A stretch of DNA of 64,000 bases from Paenibacillus harenae DSM 16969 (GCF_000422465.1 NZ_KE383843.1:670271-734270); one strand, 5' to 3'. Numbered from the stretch's first letter, positions 1-10,900 are shown. The notes: a model not told the origin generated them from the sequence alone. Made by a program: numbers and translations.

Positions 1-1934
1 TAGACGGGCGGAATGACATGCACCTCCGTCGTCACGAGCCGCCGTGTATCGAGATGGCGCTTAACCGTTTGCAGAAAGCCCTTGCTTGGCGTCGGCGTCT
101 CGCTAAGGCTGTATGGAACGACAACGACCGATACTTGGCCCTCCGCCTTGTCTCGCGGATAATCGGCGAGACCGGGCTTGAAGAGCGGGATCGCATGCAC
201 GCGCGACACCGCCGCCCCCGGCGTCTCGCGCGCGATCGTCTCGTAATCCTCGTTCGTCACCGCACGGAACGTTCGATGCAGTTCGGCCTGCGCGCGCTGA
301 AGCGTCTCCTGAAGCGTCTCCGCATCTGCACCGCCTGCGGCGTAATTCGGGTTATCGACCGTGATGCCCAAGGCCCGCTGCCTCTCGTTTGCCCACTCCG
401 AAATAAGCCGCGGCTTCACGTTGCCCCTTCCGCCGCCGCCAAGCTCGCAAGCGATCAGCACAATATTGTTCTCCGGCTGCGCCGGCGGAATGGCCCCGCG
501 CTCTCCGTTCCCGAAATAGAGCAGCCGCTTCGCCGGGTCATATACGAAGTGGCGGTCTCCCGGACCCGAACGGTCAAAGTCGTCGACCCGGGTCCAGTCC
601 TCCCATTTGTACGCGCCATCCGCTTCGGGTTCGCCGACCTGAAGCCGCAGCGCATCGCGTTTCTTGCAGGGCAGATGGTATAGCTCGAAATGCTGGCCCG
701 GCAGGCCGTTGCTCCGTCCGGCAACGCGGTGGAGCTCGAAATCCGGCACGGAGGCGATGACCCGCACGGTTCGTCCCGGCGGCGGAACCGCGCCTTTTAT
801 CCCGTCGCCGAACCGAATCGTTACGCACCCGTTTGTTTCATCCTTCTTAATCGTATATAATCTCGGCGGCTGACTGTAAGCGGATGCCGTCTCCCAAGAT
901 TCGGCTTGCTGCCAATAGCGCCACGCTCCGTTTCCGTCTTGCACTTGAACGTAAATTCGGCCATACAAGGCCAAATATGTATCGATATGTATCTCTTCAT
1001 CCGGGCTGCCGCCAACAGCGAAATCGACGGCTTCGCATAACGTATCCTTTTGCGCCGCGCCGACGGTATGAAGCATAATATGCCTGATGCGGGGTGGCAT
1101 TTCATAGCCATCCTCTTCCACCGTACAGCAAAGCCAGTACCTTGCGCGCTCGCTTGCCGGATGAACCGTAACGGTCCGCATGGGCGATTTCACGCGAAAG
1201 GTCACCTCCCCGCTGAGCGTCAGGTGAAGCGTCTCGTCGGCAATCATGTCGACCGGCATCCAGCCTGCGGTGCCGGTCCCTTCATCCCGGCAGTAAGCCT
1301 TCCAGGAAAGTCTGGCGGAAGGAGAGATGGCCGACCGGTCGATGTATGCTTCATGCCCGGCCTCTTCGTTCATTTGCTTGCCCGCTTCCAGCAGCTTCAC
1401 GTTTATCGTTATCCGCTCTTCCGGCCGAAGCTCCCGATCAAAGGATAGATAAAGCTTCGAGGCGGCCTTCGCCTCTATGCCGAACGCATAGAAAGGGACG
1501 TTCGCATGCTCGTTCGTTGCCGTTACATCATTGGCCTCCCGCTCCGTGCGGGTCACGACCCGATCCAGCGACAGCGGCACAAGCGGGAGCGAAGCGTCCG
1601 TCTCGAACATTTGGTCCTCCGCCATTAGCTTCGTGCCGCGCGGCAGCGTTACCGGCTTCGTTACGCCGGAGAACCGGACGACGGTTCTCGCCGAGCTCGC
1701 GTCCGCAGGTTCTACGCCGAGCAGGTCTAGAAATCTCCGGCGGTTACGGTCAGGAATCCGTCCGATATAATAACGCTGCATCTCCGTCAGCCAGGCGAAC
1801 AGTTCGATGAACGTGATGCCCGGGTCATGCGCGTTCTCATCCGTCCATTCCGGAACCCGCTTCGGGATGAGCCTTCTGGATTGCTGGACGATCTCCGCAT
1901 AAGTACGGTCGTCGAGCGGCAGCCTGGGCAGCAT
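1..1934 (-). CDS. Putative baseplate assembly protein, Afp11/Pvc11-like (partial)
   Basis: This open frame has no stop before the left edge, so the C-terminus lies outside the window. The start is ATG at 1934 behind AGAAGGAGAGA. The N-terminus (MLPRLPLDDRTYAEIVQQSR, then W-T-D-E-N-A-H-D-P-G-I-T) and the E-L-F-A-W-L-T-E-M segment near residue 45 are typical of the phage/eCIS 'putative baseplate assembly protein' family (TIGR02243-like). Near the window edge a V-T-N-E-D-Y-E motif marks a baseplate-J-like domain. In known eCIS such proteins form the baseplate wedges around the spike. It follows the related 1031-residue protein with 38 bp between them, so the two probably form the wedge heterodimer. 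Family assignment is firm; the Afp11 versus Afp12 identity is inferred from gene order. Confidence 0.85.
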   Translation of the reverse strand, partial: MLPRLPLDDRTYAEIVQQSRRLIPKRVPEWTDENAHDPGITFIELFAWLTEMQRYYIGRIPDRNRRRFLDLLGVEPADASSARTVVRFSGVTKPVTLPRGTKLMAEDQMFETDASLPLVPLSLDRVVTRTEREANDVTATNEHANVPFYAFGIEAKAASKLYLSFDRELRPEERITINVKLLEAGKQMNEEAGHEAYIDRSAISPSARLSWKAYCRDEGTGTAGWMPVDMIADETLHLTLSGEVTFRVKSPMRTVTVHPASERARYWLCCTVEEDGYEMPPRIRHIMLHTVGAAQKDTLCEAVDFAVGGSPDEEIHIDTYLALYGRIYVQVQDGNGAWRYWQQAESWETASAYSQPPRLYTIKKDETNGCVTIRFGDGIKGAVPPPGRTVRVIASVPDFELHRVAGRSNGLPGQHFELYHLPCKKRDALRLQVGEPEADGAYKWEDWTRVDDFDRSGPGDRHFVYDPAKRLLYFGNGERGAIPPAQPENNIVLIACELGGGGRGNVKPRLISEWANERQRALGITVDNPNYAAGGADAETLQETLQRAQAELHRTFRAVTNEDYETIARETPGAAVSRVHAIPLFKPGLADYPRDKAEGQVSVVVVPYSLSETPTPSKGFLQTVKRHLDTRRLVTTEVHVIPPV

Positions 1935-1972
1935 AAAATCTCTCCTTCTAAAAATAATCAAAAATATACAGC

Positions 1973-4900
1973 TTATTTAGGCGCCGGTATTGCCGTTACG
2001 AAATGGCTCCCGTTGATGACGATGCCGTGCATGACCTCGTTCATTCTCGCCGGATCCCATTCCACGCGGTTGCCGTTCTCCACCTTGACGACATGCAAGT
2101 ACAGGCGCTCGATATAGAGCAGCGAACGGATGCCATGCAGCAGCGAATGCAGCACCGAAACGTGCAGCGCTTCGCCGATATTCCAGCCATTGCCGTCGGC
2201 ATTGCCCGTAATCGGGTTTAAAAAAGCGTTCAGCTTGCTTACGGAAGCCATTTCGACCGGCACTAGTTCATCCTCCGAATCGGCAGCCACCGTCGCATGA
2301 ACCGATATTTCCAGATAAGCCGGCTCAATGACGCGGATTGCCCCGCCTACCGATACCAGGTTCGACGCCGAACGCATGAGTTCGCGCTCCACGGTGCGGC
2401 GAAGCTCCGGAAACTGCGCGGCTGTCGCAAGCCCGCCGAACGGATAGGCGACCACCGTTAAGGAGCCGGGACAACGCTCCAGAAGCGCATTGCGGTTGCT
2501 TAAGCACTTCACCTTCGCAATCTGCGGATATGCCTCGCGCGCGATCCATTCCACATCCTTGGCCGTCACGGCCCGGCCGCGGTGCTTCAGTCGCTGGGGC
2601 CCGCGCACGAGCACCTGCTCGATCCGCTCCGCATCCCCGCCGCTGACGGACGGCGCCGGATTGCTAACGCCGCTTATAAAAGCATGCGGGACGACCATGC
2701 CTGTAATTTGCCCGGCCTCGACATGTCCGCTTGCGCCCGCCGTTGTTTTGAATCGGGCGCGCACCGTCTGAGGCGTATCCGACGAAGGCAGCCTCCCCCG
2801 CACGCCGTCGCCGAATTGCATGGTCCCTCCCGCATGGTCCGGGCAATAATGGCGATCTGTCGGTCCCGATTCCGCAAGCGAGCTGACAGGCTTCCAGCGA
2901 ACCCAGAAGCGCTGGTCATTTCCGTCCCCGTCTCTCTCAAGCTTATAATCATCGGGATTGGAATCGACAAGCTCCAAGCGGTCGCCGGCAGCGATATGCG
3001 CAAGCTCATCGACCCATACCTCTTCTTCGATAAAGGCTGATGGCGATAACAGCACGAAGCCGTCCGCGGGAATGGTCAGCTCCTTCTCCTGGCTGATCTG
3101 CTGCCTGACAGAAACGGCATTCATATGCATGCTGGCGGCTACCGGATTATGCGGATACGCATCGCCGAGGCTGCTGTCCCGATTAACCGCCCGTATCCAA
3201 TACCGCTCCTTCCCGAACAATCGGGCAGCCGTCATCGAAGGCGGTCCTGTCCATTGCAGCCCGCCGCTAATCGTGAAGGCTTCGGTTGTGTCGACCACCT
3301 TAAGCGGCTGCCATACCCATCTCCCGCCTTCCCGGCAGAGCGCCTCCCATTCCAGCCACGGAGGCTGACTGCGGGCCGTAAATCTTCTTTCCAGATCAAT
3401 ATGCAATCGTATCGGTCCTTTGATCGGCGCTGCCTGAAAGGAAGCGTACAGCGAAGGATGGCTGGTTGGAATCGGTTCGAACAGCTTAAACGGCCGACCG
3501 CCTTGCTGTGCCGGCGCCGTCCGGTCGCGATCATCCGCGTTGTTTCTTGTATACGCATGCTCCGGCATAAACAGCGTTTGCGTGCCATGCGCATACGACA
3601 GGGATGGCTGCTCGAGCCAGGGAGACATATACTCCACAACCGGCGCGATAATCGGATCGGTCTGCAGCACCCTGGCTCTGATCCAATAATCGAAGGAGCC
3701 GTTAACGAACGTCTGCGTCATATTCTCCGGGCATGTAAATGCGAGCGTGAAGCTTCTTGCTTCCTGCTCCGGAAGCTCGGCGAACAAATCCCCGTACGGC
3801 TCGCAGCCGGGCAGTCTCGCCCAATTGCTTCCGTCCCAATACTCCCAGATGACGCTGCGGATGCGCACGCGAGGCGGGTCCTTCTCCTCGAAGTCGGAGG
3901 TACGCATGACCATCTTCCATTTGACCTCCGGATCCTGCGCCATGCGCAGCCGGTTCGCGACCGCTTTCGCCGAGAAGGTCAGCTTGATCTTGCTCTCCCG
4001 CTTGGTGAACGCCTCCTCGCACGATAAATAGAAGACGGAATAAGGCATGAATTGCTCGCCGAACGGGTAGAAGCCGTTAGCAAGCAGCTCCGTATCGTTA
4101 AAATACAAAGCGCCCGGCGTTATGCCCGCTTCGTCGCCGGCCGCGTCATGTGCCGCGCGCAATCGCAGCTTATCCATCTCCAGAAACCTGCCGAGCAAGG
4201 GCGATGCTTGTCCGTCCAACTGCTTCACGACGCACCGGATCCACCTGCCGGGGATGCCCTCATGCTCGGTCGGTTCAATTCTTCCTATCCGCCGCTTATG
4301 TAGAATAACCATGTTTCCAGCTGCCGTAGCCGCATCGAACTTGACCCATTCTCCCTTGCAAGGGTAACTCCACTCTACCCACTCCGAGGCAAGAGATGCG
4401 GCAACTTCAGGCTCGGTATACCGTTTTTCCGTATGATATACGTTAAGATAAAATCGGTTCGGACGGTCCACGAGAAACAGATCGTCATGCCGGATAAACA
4501 AAGCATGCTCCTGCTCATTGGGCTTTGAGCTCGTATCGAATAAACCTACCGGCTCCGCATGCCCGTTTCTCAGCCGCTCCCCGTACTCCGTAGCTGCGGT
4601 AGAGATGCGATCCCGCTCGGGATGCACGTTAATCCATTCCATCAGCCTCGCAGGCGTCGCAAGCAGCGCCTTCTCAGACTCGAAGACAAGCGGCTCGCCG
4701 CCTTGCGGGTGAGGGGCCGTCAATGCGATGCCGGCAGGCAAATAGACCGGTTCGGCCGTTCCTTCGCTAAGCTGAACGACAACGTAGGCGCGGGCAGGCC
4801 TTGGCGGCTGCAGCTTCACCTGGATCAGATCTAGAAACGCGAGAAAATGATTAAGCGGCGCTTGGTTCAGCCGCTGCACCGTGTCCTCGAGCATCTCGGC

Positions 4901-5068
4901 GGTCAAATAGGCCAGTCCCGTCCCCGCATCCGGATCATCCTGCGAGAAACGCCATTCAGGCGTATAATGAGGCGCCATTTCCTTCAGCTTTGCCATGAAG
5001 GAAGATAGATTATGATGATTGATTTTCGGCGGACGGTTGTCACCGCCATTTCTTCCCCCGTGATTCAT
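1973..5068 (-). CDS. Large baseplate wedge protein, Afp12/gpJ-like
   Basis: The 1031-residue protein has an N-terminal segment on tail length (P-E-W-R-F-S-Q-D-D-P-D-A-G-T-G-L around residue 40, then L-A-Y-L-T-A-E-M) and a baseplate-J-like stretch near residues 800-850 (A-V-T-A-K-D-V-E-W-I-A-R-E-A-Y-P). Both are typical of contractile-tail baseplate assembly proteins. The role would be wedge assembly and transmitting the trigger for sheath contraction. It is 17 bp downstream of the gp25-like gene and directly upstream of the second baseplate gene, matching the gp25-J-J order of Afp/PVC clusters. No signal peptide or transmembrane segment is seen, as expected for a particle built in the cytoplasm. 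Confidence 0.88.
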   Translation of the reverse strand: MNHGGRNGGDNRPPKINHHNLSSFMAKLKEMAPHYTPEWRFSQDDPDAGTGLAYLTAEMLEDTVQRLNQAPLNHFLAFLDLIQVKLQPPRPARAYVVVQLSEGTAEPVYLPAGIALTAPHPQGGEPLVFESEKALLATPARLMEWINVHPERDRISTAATEYGERLRNGHAEPVGLFDTSSKPNEQEHALFIRHDDLFLVDRPNRFYLNVYHTEKRYTEPEVAASLASEWVEWSYPCKGEWVKFDAATAAGNMVILHKRRIGRIEPTEHEGIPGRWIRCVVKQLDGQASPLLGRFLEMDKLRLRAAHDAAGDEAGITPGALYFNDTELLANGFYPFGEQFMPYSVFYLSCEEAFTKRESKIKLTFSAKAVANRLRMAQDPEVKWKMVMRTSDFEEKDPPRVRIRSVIWEYWDGSNWARLPGCEPYGDLFAELPEQEARSFTLAFTCPENMTQTFVNGSFDYWIRARVLQTDPIIAPVVEYMSPWLEQPSLSYAHGTQTLFMPEHAYTRNNADDRDRTAPAQQGGRPFKLFEPIPTSHPSLYASFQAAPIKGPIRLHIDLERRFTARSQPPWLEWEALCREGGRWVWQPLKVVDTTEAFTISGGLQWTGPPSMTAARLFGKERYWIRAVNRDSSLGDAYPHNPVAASMHMNAVSVRQQISQEKELTIPADGFVLLSPSAFIEEEVWVDELAHIAAGDRLELVDSNPDDYKLERDGDGNDQRFWVRWKPVSSLAESGPTDRHYCPDHAGGTMQFGDGVRGRLPSSDTPQTVRARFKTTAGASGHVEAGQITGMVVPHAFISGVSNPAPSVSGGDAERIEQVLVRGPQRLKHRGRAVTAKDVEWIAREAYPQIAKVKCLSNRNALLERCPGSLTVVAYPFGGLATAAQFPELRRTVERELMRSASNLVSVGGAIRVIEPAYLEISVHATVAADSEDELVPVEMASVSKLNAFLNPITGNADGNGWNIGEALHVSVLHSLLHGIRSLLYIERLYLHVVKVENGNRVEWDPARMNEVMHGIVINGSHFVTAIPAPK

Positions 5069-5085
5069 CGCGTCGTTCGCTCCCG

Positions 5086-5487
5086 TTATTTCGATCCTTC
5101 CTCCAAATAGAAAGGAAAGACCTGATTGAATAAATTGTTAGTCGTCCTTACTTTATAAGTCACGCTCATCAGGACGCGCCCGTTATTTTGCCGGTCGGGC
5201 TTAACCTCGACCTCCACGTCCTTTACCCGCGGCTCCCAGATGCGGATGGCTTCCTGCACATCGCTTGCGATAAGCCGCATGGACGTTTCATCGGTCGTTC
5301 CGAACACGAATTCCCGCAAGCCGCAGCCAAAGTCGGGACGCATTAACCGCTCGCCCTTTGAGGTGCGAATGATGATACGGATCGACTCTTCGATGTCCTC
5401 TTCCCCTTCCGCCATCCGAATGCGGCCCGTCGTGGAATCGACCTGAACCGGGAACTTCCATCCTTTTCCCAAAAATGAAGCCGGCAT
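5086..5487 (-). CDS. GPW/gp25-family baseplate wedge protein
   Basis: This 133-residue protein has the usual length for gp25/TssE/Afp9. It has the family core E-E-D-I-E-E-S-I-R-I-I-I-R-T-S-K-G-E-R and the hallmark R-P-D-F-G-C-G-L-R-E-F-V-F near residues 50-62, followed by an amphipathic helix and E-V-E-V strands. In contractile tails gp25 joins the baseplate to the first sheath ring and helps start sheath polymerisation. The start is ATG at 5487 behind AGGAGC. The gene lies between the spike gene and the large baseplate gene, the standard eCIS order. Confidence 0.93.
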   Translation of the reverse strand: MPASFLGKGWKFPVQVDSTTGRIRMAEGEEDIEESIRIIIRTSKGERLMRPDFGCGLREFVFGTTDETSMRLIASDVQEAIRIWEPRVKDVEVEVKPDRQNNGRVLMSVTYKVRTTNNLFNQVFPFYLEEGSK

Positions 5488-5507
5488 CGCCGCAGCTCCT
5501 TTCCCCG

Positions 5508-6236
5508 CTAATTGATTTTGACCATAGAGCCCTTCAACGACAATATCCCGTTAGCCTTCACTTCAAGCATGCCGTTCGATTGGAGCGTCAACGTCGCATC
5601 CGCCTCCACCTTCACCTGCGCACCCTTTACGGTAACGGATTTGGTACCCGTCAGCTTCACGTCGCCCTGCGCGTTCATCTCAAGCGTCGAGGTTGAGCCG
5701 GCCTTGAGGATGACCTTCTTCCCGGTCTCGTCAAGCTTCAGCGATTGCTGCTTATCCTGCGTTTCCAGCGTTATCGATTTGGCCTTATCGTCCAGCGTAA
5801 TCTGGTGACCCTTGGATGTTTTGATCGTAACGGAGCCCGATCCGTCCACATCGTCGAAAATAATTTCATGTCCCGATCTTGTTTTGATTTTGCGGATATC
5901 GTTCTTCTCATGAGGGACGGGGGGCTTATTTTTCTTATTCCACAACGAGCCGATCACGACCGGCTGGTCCAGCCTGCCCATGAGGAATGCGATCAGCACC
6001 TCGTCGTTCACCTCCGGCAAAAACAGCGAGCCCATGTCTTTGCCGCCCATCAGCGTCGCAATGCGGATCCAATCCGTCTGCAGCTCGCCTTCGCGAAGCG
6101 GGAACTTCACCTTGACGCGGCCGAGCTTCTCGGGATCTTTATTGTCGGTAACGATCGCATTCCACACGCCGGACAGCTGCTCGGACGGCATGGAACGCTC
6201 ATGCTGGTCGAAAAAACCCGGAACCATCCTGCTCAA
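5508..6236 (-). CDS. Baseplate assembly protein V / spike (gpV-, gp5-like)
   Basis: The 242-residue protein has an OB-fold-type N-terminus (residues ~20-100, with V-T-D-N-K-D-P-E-K-L-G-R-V-K-V-K-F-P) and a C-terminal half of short beta repeats (T-I-K-T-S-K-G-H-Q-I-T-L-D-D, V-T-V-K-G-A-Q-V-K-V) that should form the triple-stranded needle. It would be the trimeric tip that pierces the target membrane. The start is a TTG at 6236 behind GGAGGGG and overlaps the gpD-like stop by 4 bp, which suggests translational coupling. VgrG/Afp8 carries gpD and gpV domains in one chain; here they are split as in P2-type phages. No PAAR tip gene is in the window. Confidence 0.9.
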   Translation of the reverse strand: MSRMVPGFFDQHERSMPSEQLSGVWNAIVTDNKDPEKLGRVKVKFPLREGELQTDWIRIATLMGGKDMGSLFLPEVNDEVLIAFLMGRLDQPVVIGSLWNKKNKPPVPHEKNDIRKIKTRSGHEIIFDDVDGSGSVTIKTSKGHQITLDDKAKSITLETQDKQQSLKLDETGKKVILKAGSTSTLEMNAQGDVKLTGTKSVTVKGAQVKVEADATLTLQSNGMLEVKANGILSLKGSMVKIN

Positions 6237-7327
6237 ATCGCATTCCCCTCCGTCTCAAAATAAGTCATATACCCGTCCGTCGCGTCCAGCTTATGAATCA
6301 CTTTCCTTAACCGCATCAGCTGATCAAGGGAAGTGCTGCCCAGCCCTTCGAGCTTAATGAGCTCGCCCGGCTTGATTTCCGGTAGGCCGACCGACGTGCC
6401 GTTCCCGGCCGCCAGCTCGCGCGATAAGCGTTCCAGCATCGCCTTGCCAAGCGATTGCGCCTCTTCCTGAGATGCCGCCTGCGTATAGACAACCTCGATC
6501 TTCTTCGTTGAGAGCAGGCTTGCTACGCTAGGACCGCTCTTCTGGTTGCTGCCGATCACCGTTACCGTGCTGGCCGAATATTCGATCGCTTCCACTTTAT
6601 CGACGTCGTAGCCGCGCACCGTCACCTTCGACGTCTGGCTCGAGCCGTCGACCTGCAGCGTAAACTGGACGAGGTTTTTCCCGTACTTCAATGTGATGAG
6701 AGGCGAACCGGACGTTTTTGGTTTTTTAAAATATAGCTTTGTCCCATCGACATAAAAAAGGCGGTCGTTCTCGATGGCAAGCGAGCGGATAAAATGATAA
6801 TCGCTGATTCCGATTTGCTCGATCGTCTTTTTGGTCACGGTCGTATCGTCAATTTCGGCGCTTAATCCGTATTCGCCGGCGATCTGCCTGACCACGTCGC
6901 TGTCCTTCTTCTGATTCCAAACCTTCGAATGCGACGTCTTCATCATCAGAAACGAACGGTCCATCGCCGTTACGATGATCGCCGGACTCCCGTTAGAGGG
7001 ATAATCAAGCGTATAGCCTGTGATAATCCCGTCAAAAACAAGTGATTTTTTGTCCGCGTAGCCCAGCTTGACCTGCAGCTTCTTCCCGACGGTAATGGTC
7101 GATCCGATCCACTGCATGCGGGATTCGCTCCATATATAACCGTTCGAGATCGAGAAACGGGCGACATCGGCCTGGGCATCCGTCGAAAGCTCGACGTCAA
7201 CCCAATCGATGGCCATATCCGATTGCCTCGCCAATTGACCTTCGATCAGGACGTCCGCTTCCGGCGCGTTAAAATGACCGTACTTCTGTTCTAAACTATC
7301 AAAGGAGCTTGCTTCCCCGGGTGCCAT
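6233..7327 (-). CDS. Phage late control D-like protein (spike hub, gpD)
   Basis: The 364-residue product matches the gpD/Afp8 N-terminal hub family. It has D-V-L-I-E-G-Q-L near residue 25, a long beta-rich first half (K-K-L-Q-V-K-L-G-Y-A-D) and the helix-loop I-S-D-Y-H-F-I-R-S-L-A near residue 175 seen in late-control-D proteins. As a trimer it would form the hub between the tube and the gpV spike. The start is ATG at 7327 behind GGAG, placed just after the LysM gene stop. It overlaps the gpV-like gene by 4 bp, so hub and needle are probably made in equal amounts. Confidence 0.9.
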   Translation of the reverse strand: MAPGEASSFDSLEQKYGHFNAPEADVLIEGQLARQSDMAIDWVDVELSTDAQADVARFSISNGYIWSESRMQWIGSTITVGKKLQVKLGYADKKSLVFDGIITGYTLDYPSNGSPAIIVTAMDRSFLMMKTSHSKVWNQKKDSDVVRQIAGEYGLSAEIDDTTVTKKTIEQIGISDYHFIRSLAIENDRLFYVDGTKLYFKKPKTSGSPLITLKYGKNLVQFTLQVDGSSQTSKVTVRGYDVDKVEAIEYSASTVTVIGSNQKSGPSVASLLSTKKIEVVYTQAASQEEAQSLGKAMLERLSRELAAGNGTSVGLPEIKPGELIKLEGLGSTSLDQLMRLRKVIHKLDATDGYMTYFETEGNAI

Positions 7328-7331
7328 ATGT

Positions 7332-7958
7332 TCACTCCAGTCTTGGAATCGTCAGGCTTCTGCCGGCTGTCAGGATACGCGGATTATCAATTCCGTTCGC
7401 TTCGGCAATATGGCGCCATGCGCCCGGATCCTCGTATTCGCCGGCCGCGATCGACCACAGCTGATCCCCCTGCTTCACCGTCTTCTGCTTGGTGCGGTCG
7501 GCGGATTGCCTCGGAATTTCCTGATACTGCTCCTTCATCGTTTGCGAGCTGAGCATCGATACGGTGAGGGATGCGCGGACAGGCACGCCGGACTCCAGAA
7601 ACATCGTATATTTTTGCGAAATGCTTGTAATAACCCCTTTAAAATCAAGCGATCCCCATATGAATTTACAGGTTGGCGGCGTGTGCAGATCCGAATCCAC
7701 ATCGAGAATGCCTACGATTTTGGAGGTATGCGTCCGAACGTCGATTCCCGCCTCATACGTATCAAAAAACAAATTGAGCGACAGCTTCGTCCTGTCCCCG
7801 CCCGTATATTGGGAAAGCGGCGTCTGCAGCCCCGGCACTTCCTTCTCCGAGTACTGATTGCCGGACTCCATTTCATATTCCGTTGGATTGAACAGCACGT
7901 CGATCTTCTCGGTCTCATTGCTTCGAAAAATCCAAAATTGCGCTTTGCTTAATGCCAT
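7332..7958 (-). CDS. LysM-containing tube-baseplate adaptor, Afp7-like (CIS tube protein)
   Basis: The 208-residue protein has an N-terminal CIS-tube domain (residues ~1-145, with D-V-L-F-N-P-T-E-Y and S-L-N-L-F-F-D-T-Y) and a C-terminal LysM motif (residues ~158-206: T-V-K-Q-G-D-Q-L-W-S-I-A, ending R-I-L-T-A-G-R-S-L-T-I-P). Afp7/gp53-type LysM proteins anchor the first tube ring to the spike hub; the LysM fold acts structurally rather than in cell-wall binding. I chose ATG at 7958 (AGGAG, 10-nt spacing) over an ATG three codons upstream that abuts the ribosome site. Confidence 0.9.
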   Translation of the reverse strand: MALSKAQFWIFRSNETEKIDVLFNPTEYEMESGNQYSEKEVPGLQTPLSQYTGGDRTKLSLNLFFDTYEAGIDVRTHTSKIVGILDVDSDLHTPPTCKFIWGSLDFKGVITSISQKYTMFLESGVPVRASLTVSMLSSQTMKEQYQEIPRQSADRTKQKTVKQGDQLWSIAAGEYEDPGAWRHIAEANGIDNPRILTAGRSLTIPRLE

Positions 7959-7984
7959 CCGCCGCATTCTCCTAACCTGTCCGC

Positions 7985-10900
7985 TTAAAAGCCGCGTCTC
8001 CGCTGCTCCAGCTTCATTTTTCTCTCCAGCGCTTTATAGACTTGATCCGCGATCGCTTCGGGATGAAGCTGCGGCAGCTTCATAATCATCTTCTGCAGCT
8101 TCTCGGGATCCAGCTCCCGGGGAGCTTCGACCTGCACCTGGCGCGGCGGTTCCTTCGCTGCAGGGGGCTTCGGCCGGTGATGCGAGAGCACGGGCATCGC
8201 GCCGCGGTCCGCGAAAGGCCCTGCCATCGACGGTACACCGGCGTTCGCAGGGGAATCGCTGCGGATATTTGCCGGCCTTGCATAACTAAAGCCTTCGTTT
8301 CCGCTCGCATGCGCCTTCCCCTCTTGCGGCTGCATCCGCTCTTGGTCAATGTTCGCAACCGTCGTTACTATGTTTCGAAGAGCTCTTTGTATAGACGGCT
8401 TCCTGTTAGCCCGGACCACGGTCGCAGCAGCGGTGCTTCGAGGAAAGGCAACATCAACGGCTCTACGCTCAGTTGCGCGCTGTGTTGGCGCAGGACTGGA
8501 CGACGCATGCGGTTGGCTGCGCTGAACCTGTGTTGAGCTCACCGCCGTATTCGGCTGGCTGCTTCGAGACTGTAACCGGCTTGCTGACATATTTGGCTGG
8601 TTGCGCTGATACTGTAACCGGCTTGCTGACATATTTGGCTTGTTGCGCTGATACTGTAACCGGCTTGCTGACATATTTGGCTGGTTGCGCTGAGCTAGTG
8701 CCGGGTTTACAGCCGGGTTTACAGCCGGGTTTACAGCTGGGTTCACAGCCGTGTTAGGCCTGCTGTGCCGGGCTTGTACCTGGCTTACCGCATTGTTGTT
8801 CAGCCTGCTGTTCAGTGCATGGGTTGGGCTTGCCGCTTTTGTCGGCTGGCTGCTCTGAGCATGTAGCCGGCTTTCCGAAACGCTCCTCGACAAACCCGCC
8901 TTCGGTGAGTGTTTCTCATATACAAGTGCACCCGCCTGAGAGATTCCGATCGGTCTCATTCCATTTAGAATTATGTTCTGTATTGCATGCGCTGATTGCC
9001 CTGTGGATCCTTTGGAGGCAATCGATGCGAAACGATTAGAAGCCCTTAATGGAACCGGATTGCCGACGACTTCATCGGAATTGAATTGCCCCTCTGACGG
9101 CTTAGGCAAACGATGGGTAATAGTCGTTTTGCCCGAGGACAGCGTATGCCGATCACTTGCCTTTAGCTGACTCCGCACCGCTTTCTCTTGCCTTGGCATT
9201 CTGCCGGTCAATTTTTCTTCCCCGGCAGCTCTTGTCTCTAGATCGGCTGCGTTCACTGATGGGGGAGCTGCACTTTGATGCTTTATTCTCGTCGCAAGAC
9301 GAGGTGAAAGCGAGGACAGTCGCTTCAAAACGCTTACCGATCTCGCGGCTAATTTTCCTCGAGCAATAATCAGATGCTGCAGATATGTATTGGTTTGCTG
9401 ACCGTCCGGTTTTACAGACCATTGCTTAAACTGCTTTGCGGACGGATGCTCCGTATTAGCTGATGCTGTCGTTGATGCGGTCAAGTATGCGCTCGGTGAT
9501 GTTGTCAGTGATGCTGTTGTTGATGCAGTCGTTGGCATTGATTTTGGTGCATTCATTGGTGCAGCTTTCGATCCAATCGCTGGCTCTGTCTTTGCAGCAT
9601 TCGTTGATTCATCTTTCGATCCAATCGCTGGCGTTGTCTTTGCTGCGGACTTTGATGAAACCGACGGTGCCGTCGTTGGCGAAGCAGAGCGTGTGACTCT
9701 CGGGTTTCTTGCTTCATCCGGCTTGCTTTCTGCTTCCGGCGATGATGCACCCATTGGTTTCAGGTGAACGATCGCTTTCCGGCTGCCGCTTCCCGGTTCT
9801 CTATTTTCCGGGAGGCGAGAAACAATTTCTTCGTTTATTCCGCTTGGTAAAGTTTCTTTGCCTGCCGCGCTGCCGGAGTACCTCGTGTCAAAGCGGCGCA
9901 GAAGGGTCATCATCGGCTTTTCCGATAAAAATCGTTGGCTGATTATGCTCGTTTTCGCCGGAACGGGCTTTAACGGTTTGGTCGGCGCGGCTTCTCGAAG
10001 CGGCTTCCTCTCTGAATAATTTGGTATCTCCGATTGATGCCTGCCGTTGCTCCCGGATACTTGTATGTGCTTTTCTGCAGAAACGTTTTTCAAATCGTTA
10101 GGAGTTGAACGATTATTATGCGGCTCCGACCGCCCGGATAGCGGCTGCTGCGAAAGGTGAACGAGACGTTTTGCTGCGATTGAGAACGGTATATTTCCGT
10201 TTTCTTTATTGGCTGCTTGCAGCGGTTCCCGCTTAAGCACTAATGCTTGCAATCGCTGTCGCTGCTGTTCGGCGAAAGAAAGCACCTTCACATGTAAGCC
10301 CGGCTGCCTTGTGAGACTAACGACAGCTCGTACCGGCTGTTGGCTGCCGCTTCCGGCAGCATCGAGGCTTGCTGACTCTCTTTGCTGGTCAGTCTCGCGC
10401 TTCTCCGCCTCAAGCTTCGCCTTTTCGGCTCTGTTCAGCGCTCCCTGCTGCTTCCTGACCGCAGCAGTCTCGCGCTTCTCCGCCTCAAGCTTCGCCTTTT
10501 CGGCTCTATTCAGCGCTACCTGCTGCTTCCTGACCGCAGCAGTCTCGCGCTTCTCCGCCTCAAGCTTCGCCTTTTCGGCTCTATTCAACGCTCCCTGCTG
10601 CTTCCTGACCGCAGCTGCCTCGCGCTTGGCGGCCTCCTGCTGCAGCTGCAGCTGGGGGCCGGTCGTTTCGCCATGCTCCTGCCTGAACGCGGCTCGCCTG
10701 GCATTCGTCAATTGCAGCGGTGAATCTTTTGTCATCCGCCTGCTTGATATGAGCTGAAAACTTTCTTTAACCGTCGATCTTTTCAGCCGCTCCAGCCCTC
10801 GGATCGATTGAATCATAATGCCGGACCTTAGCTTGGCCTGAAGTCCTATATAGTCATCCGCCCGCGAAACTCCTCTCCCTATCGTAGTTGAGTTTATCGC

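Noticed and set aside
3125..4027. 300-residue plus-strand frame
   Set aside because: It is antisense to the large baseplate gene with no recognisable features.
10209..10757. 182-residue plus-strand frame with L-R-L-F-G-S repeats
   Set aside because: It is the antisense of the 75-bp repeats in the tape-measure-position gene; no ribosome site and no family.
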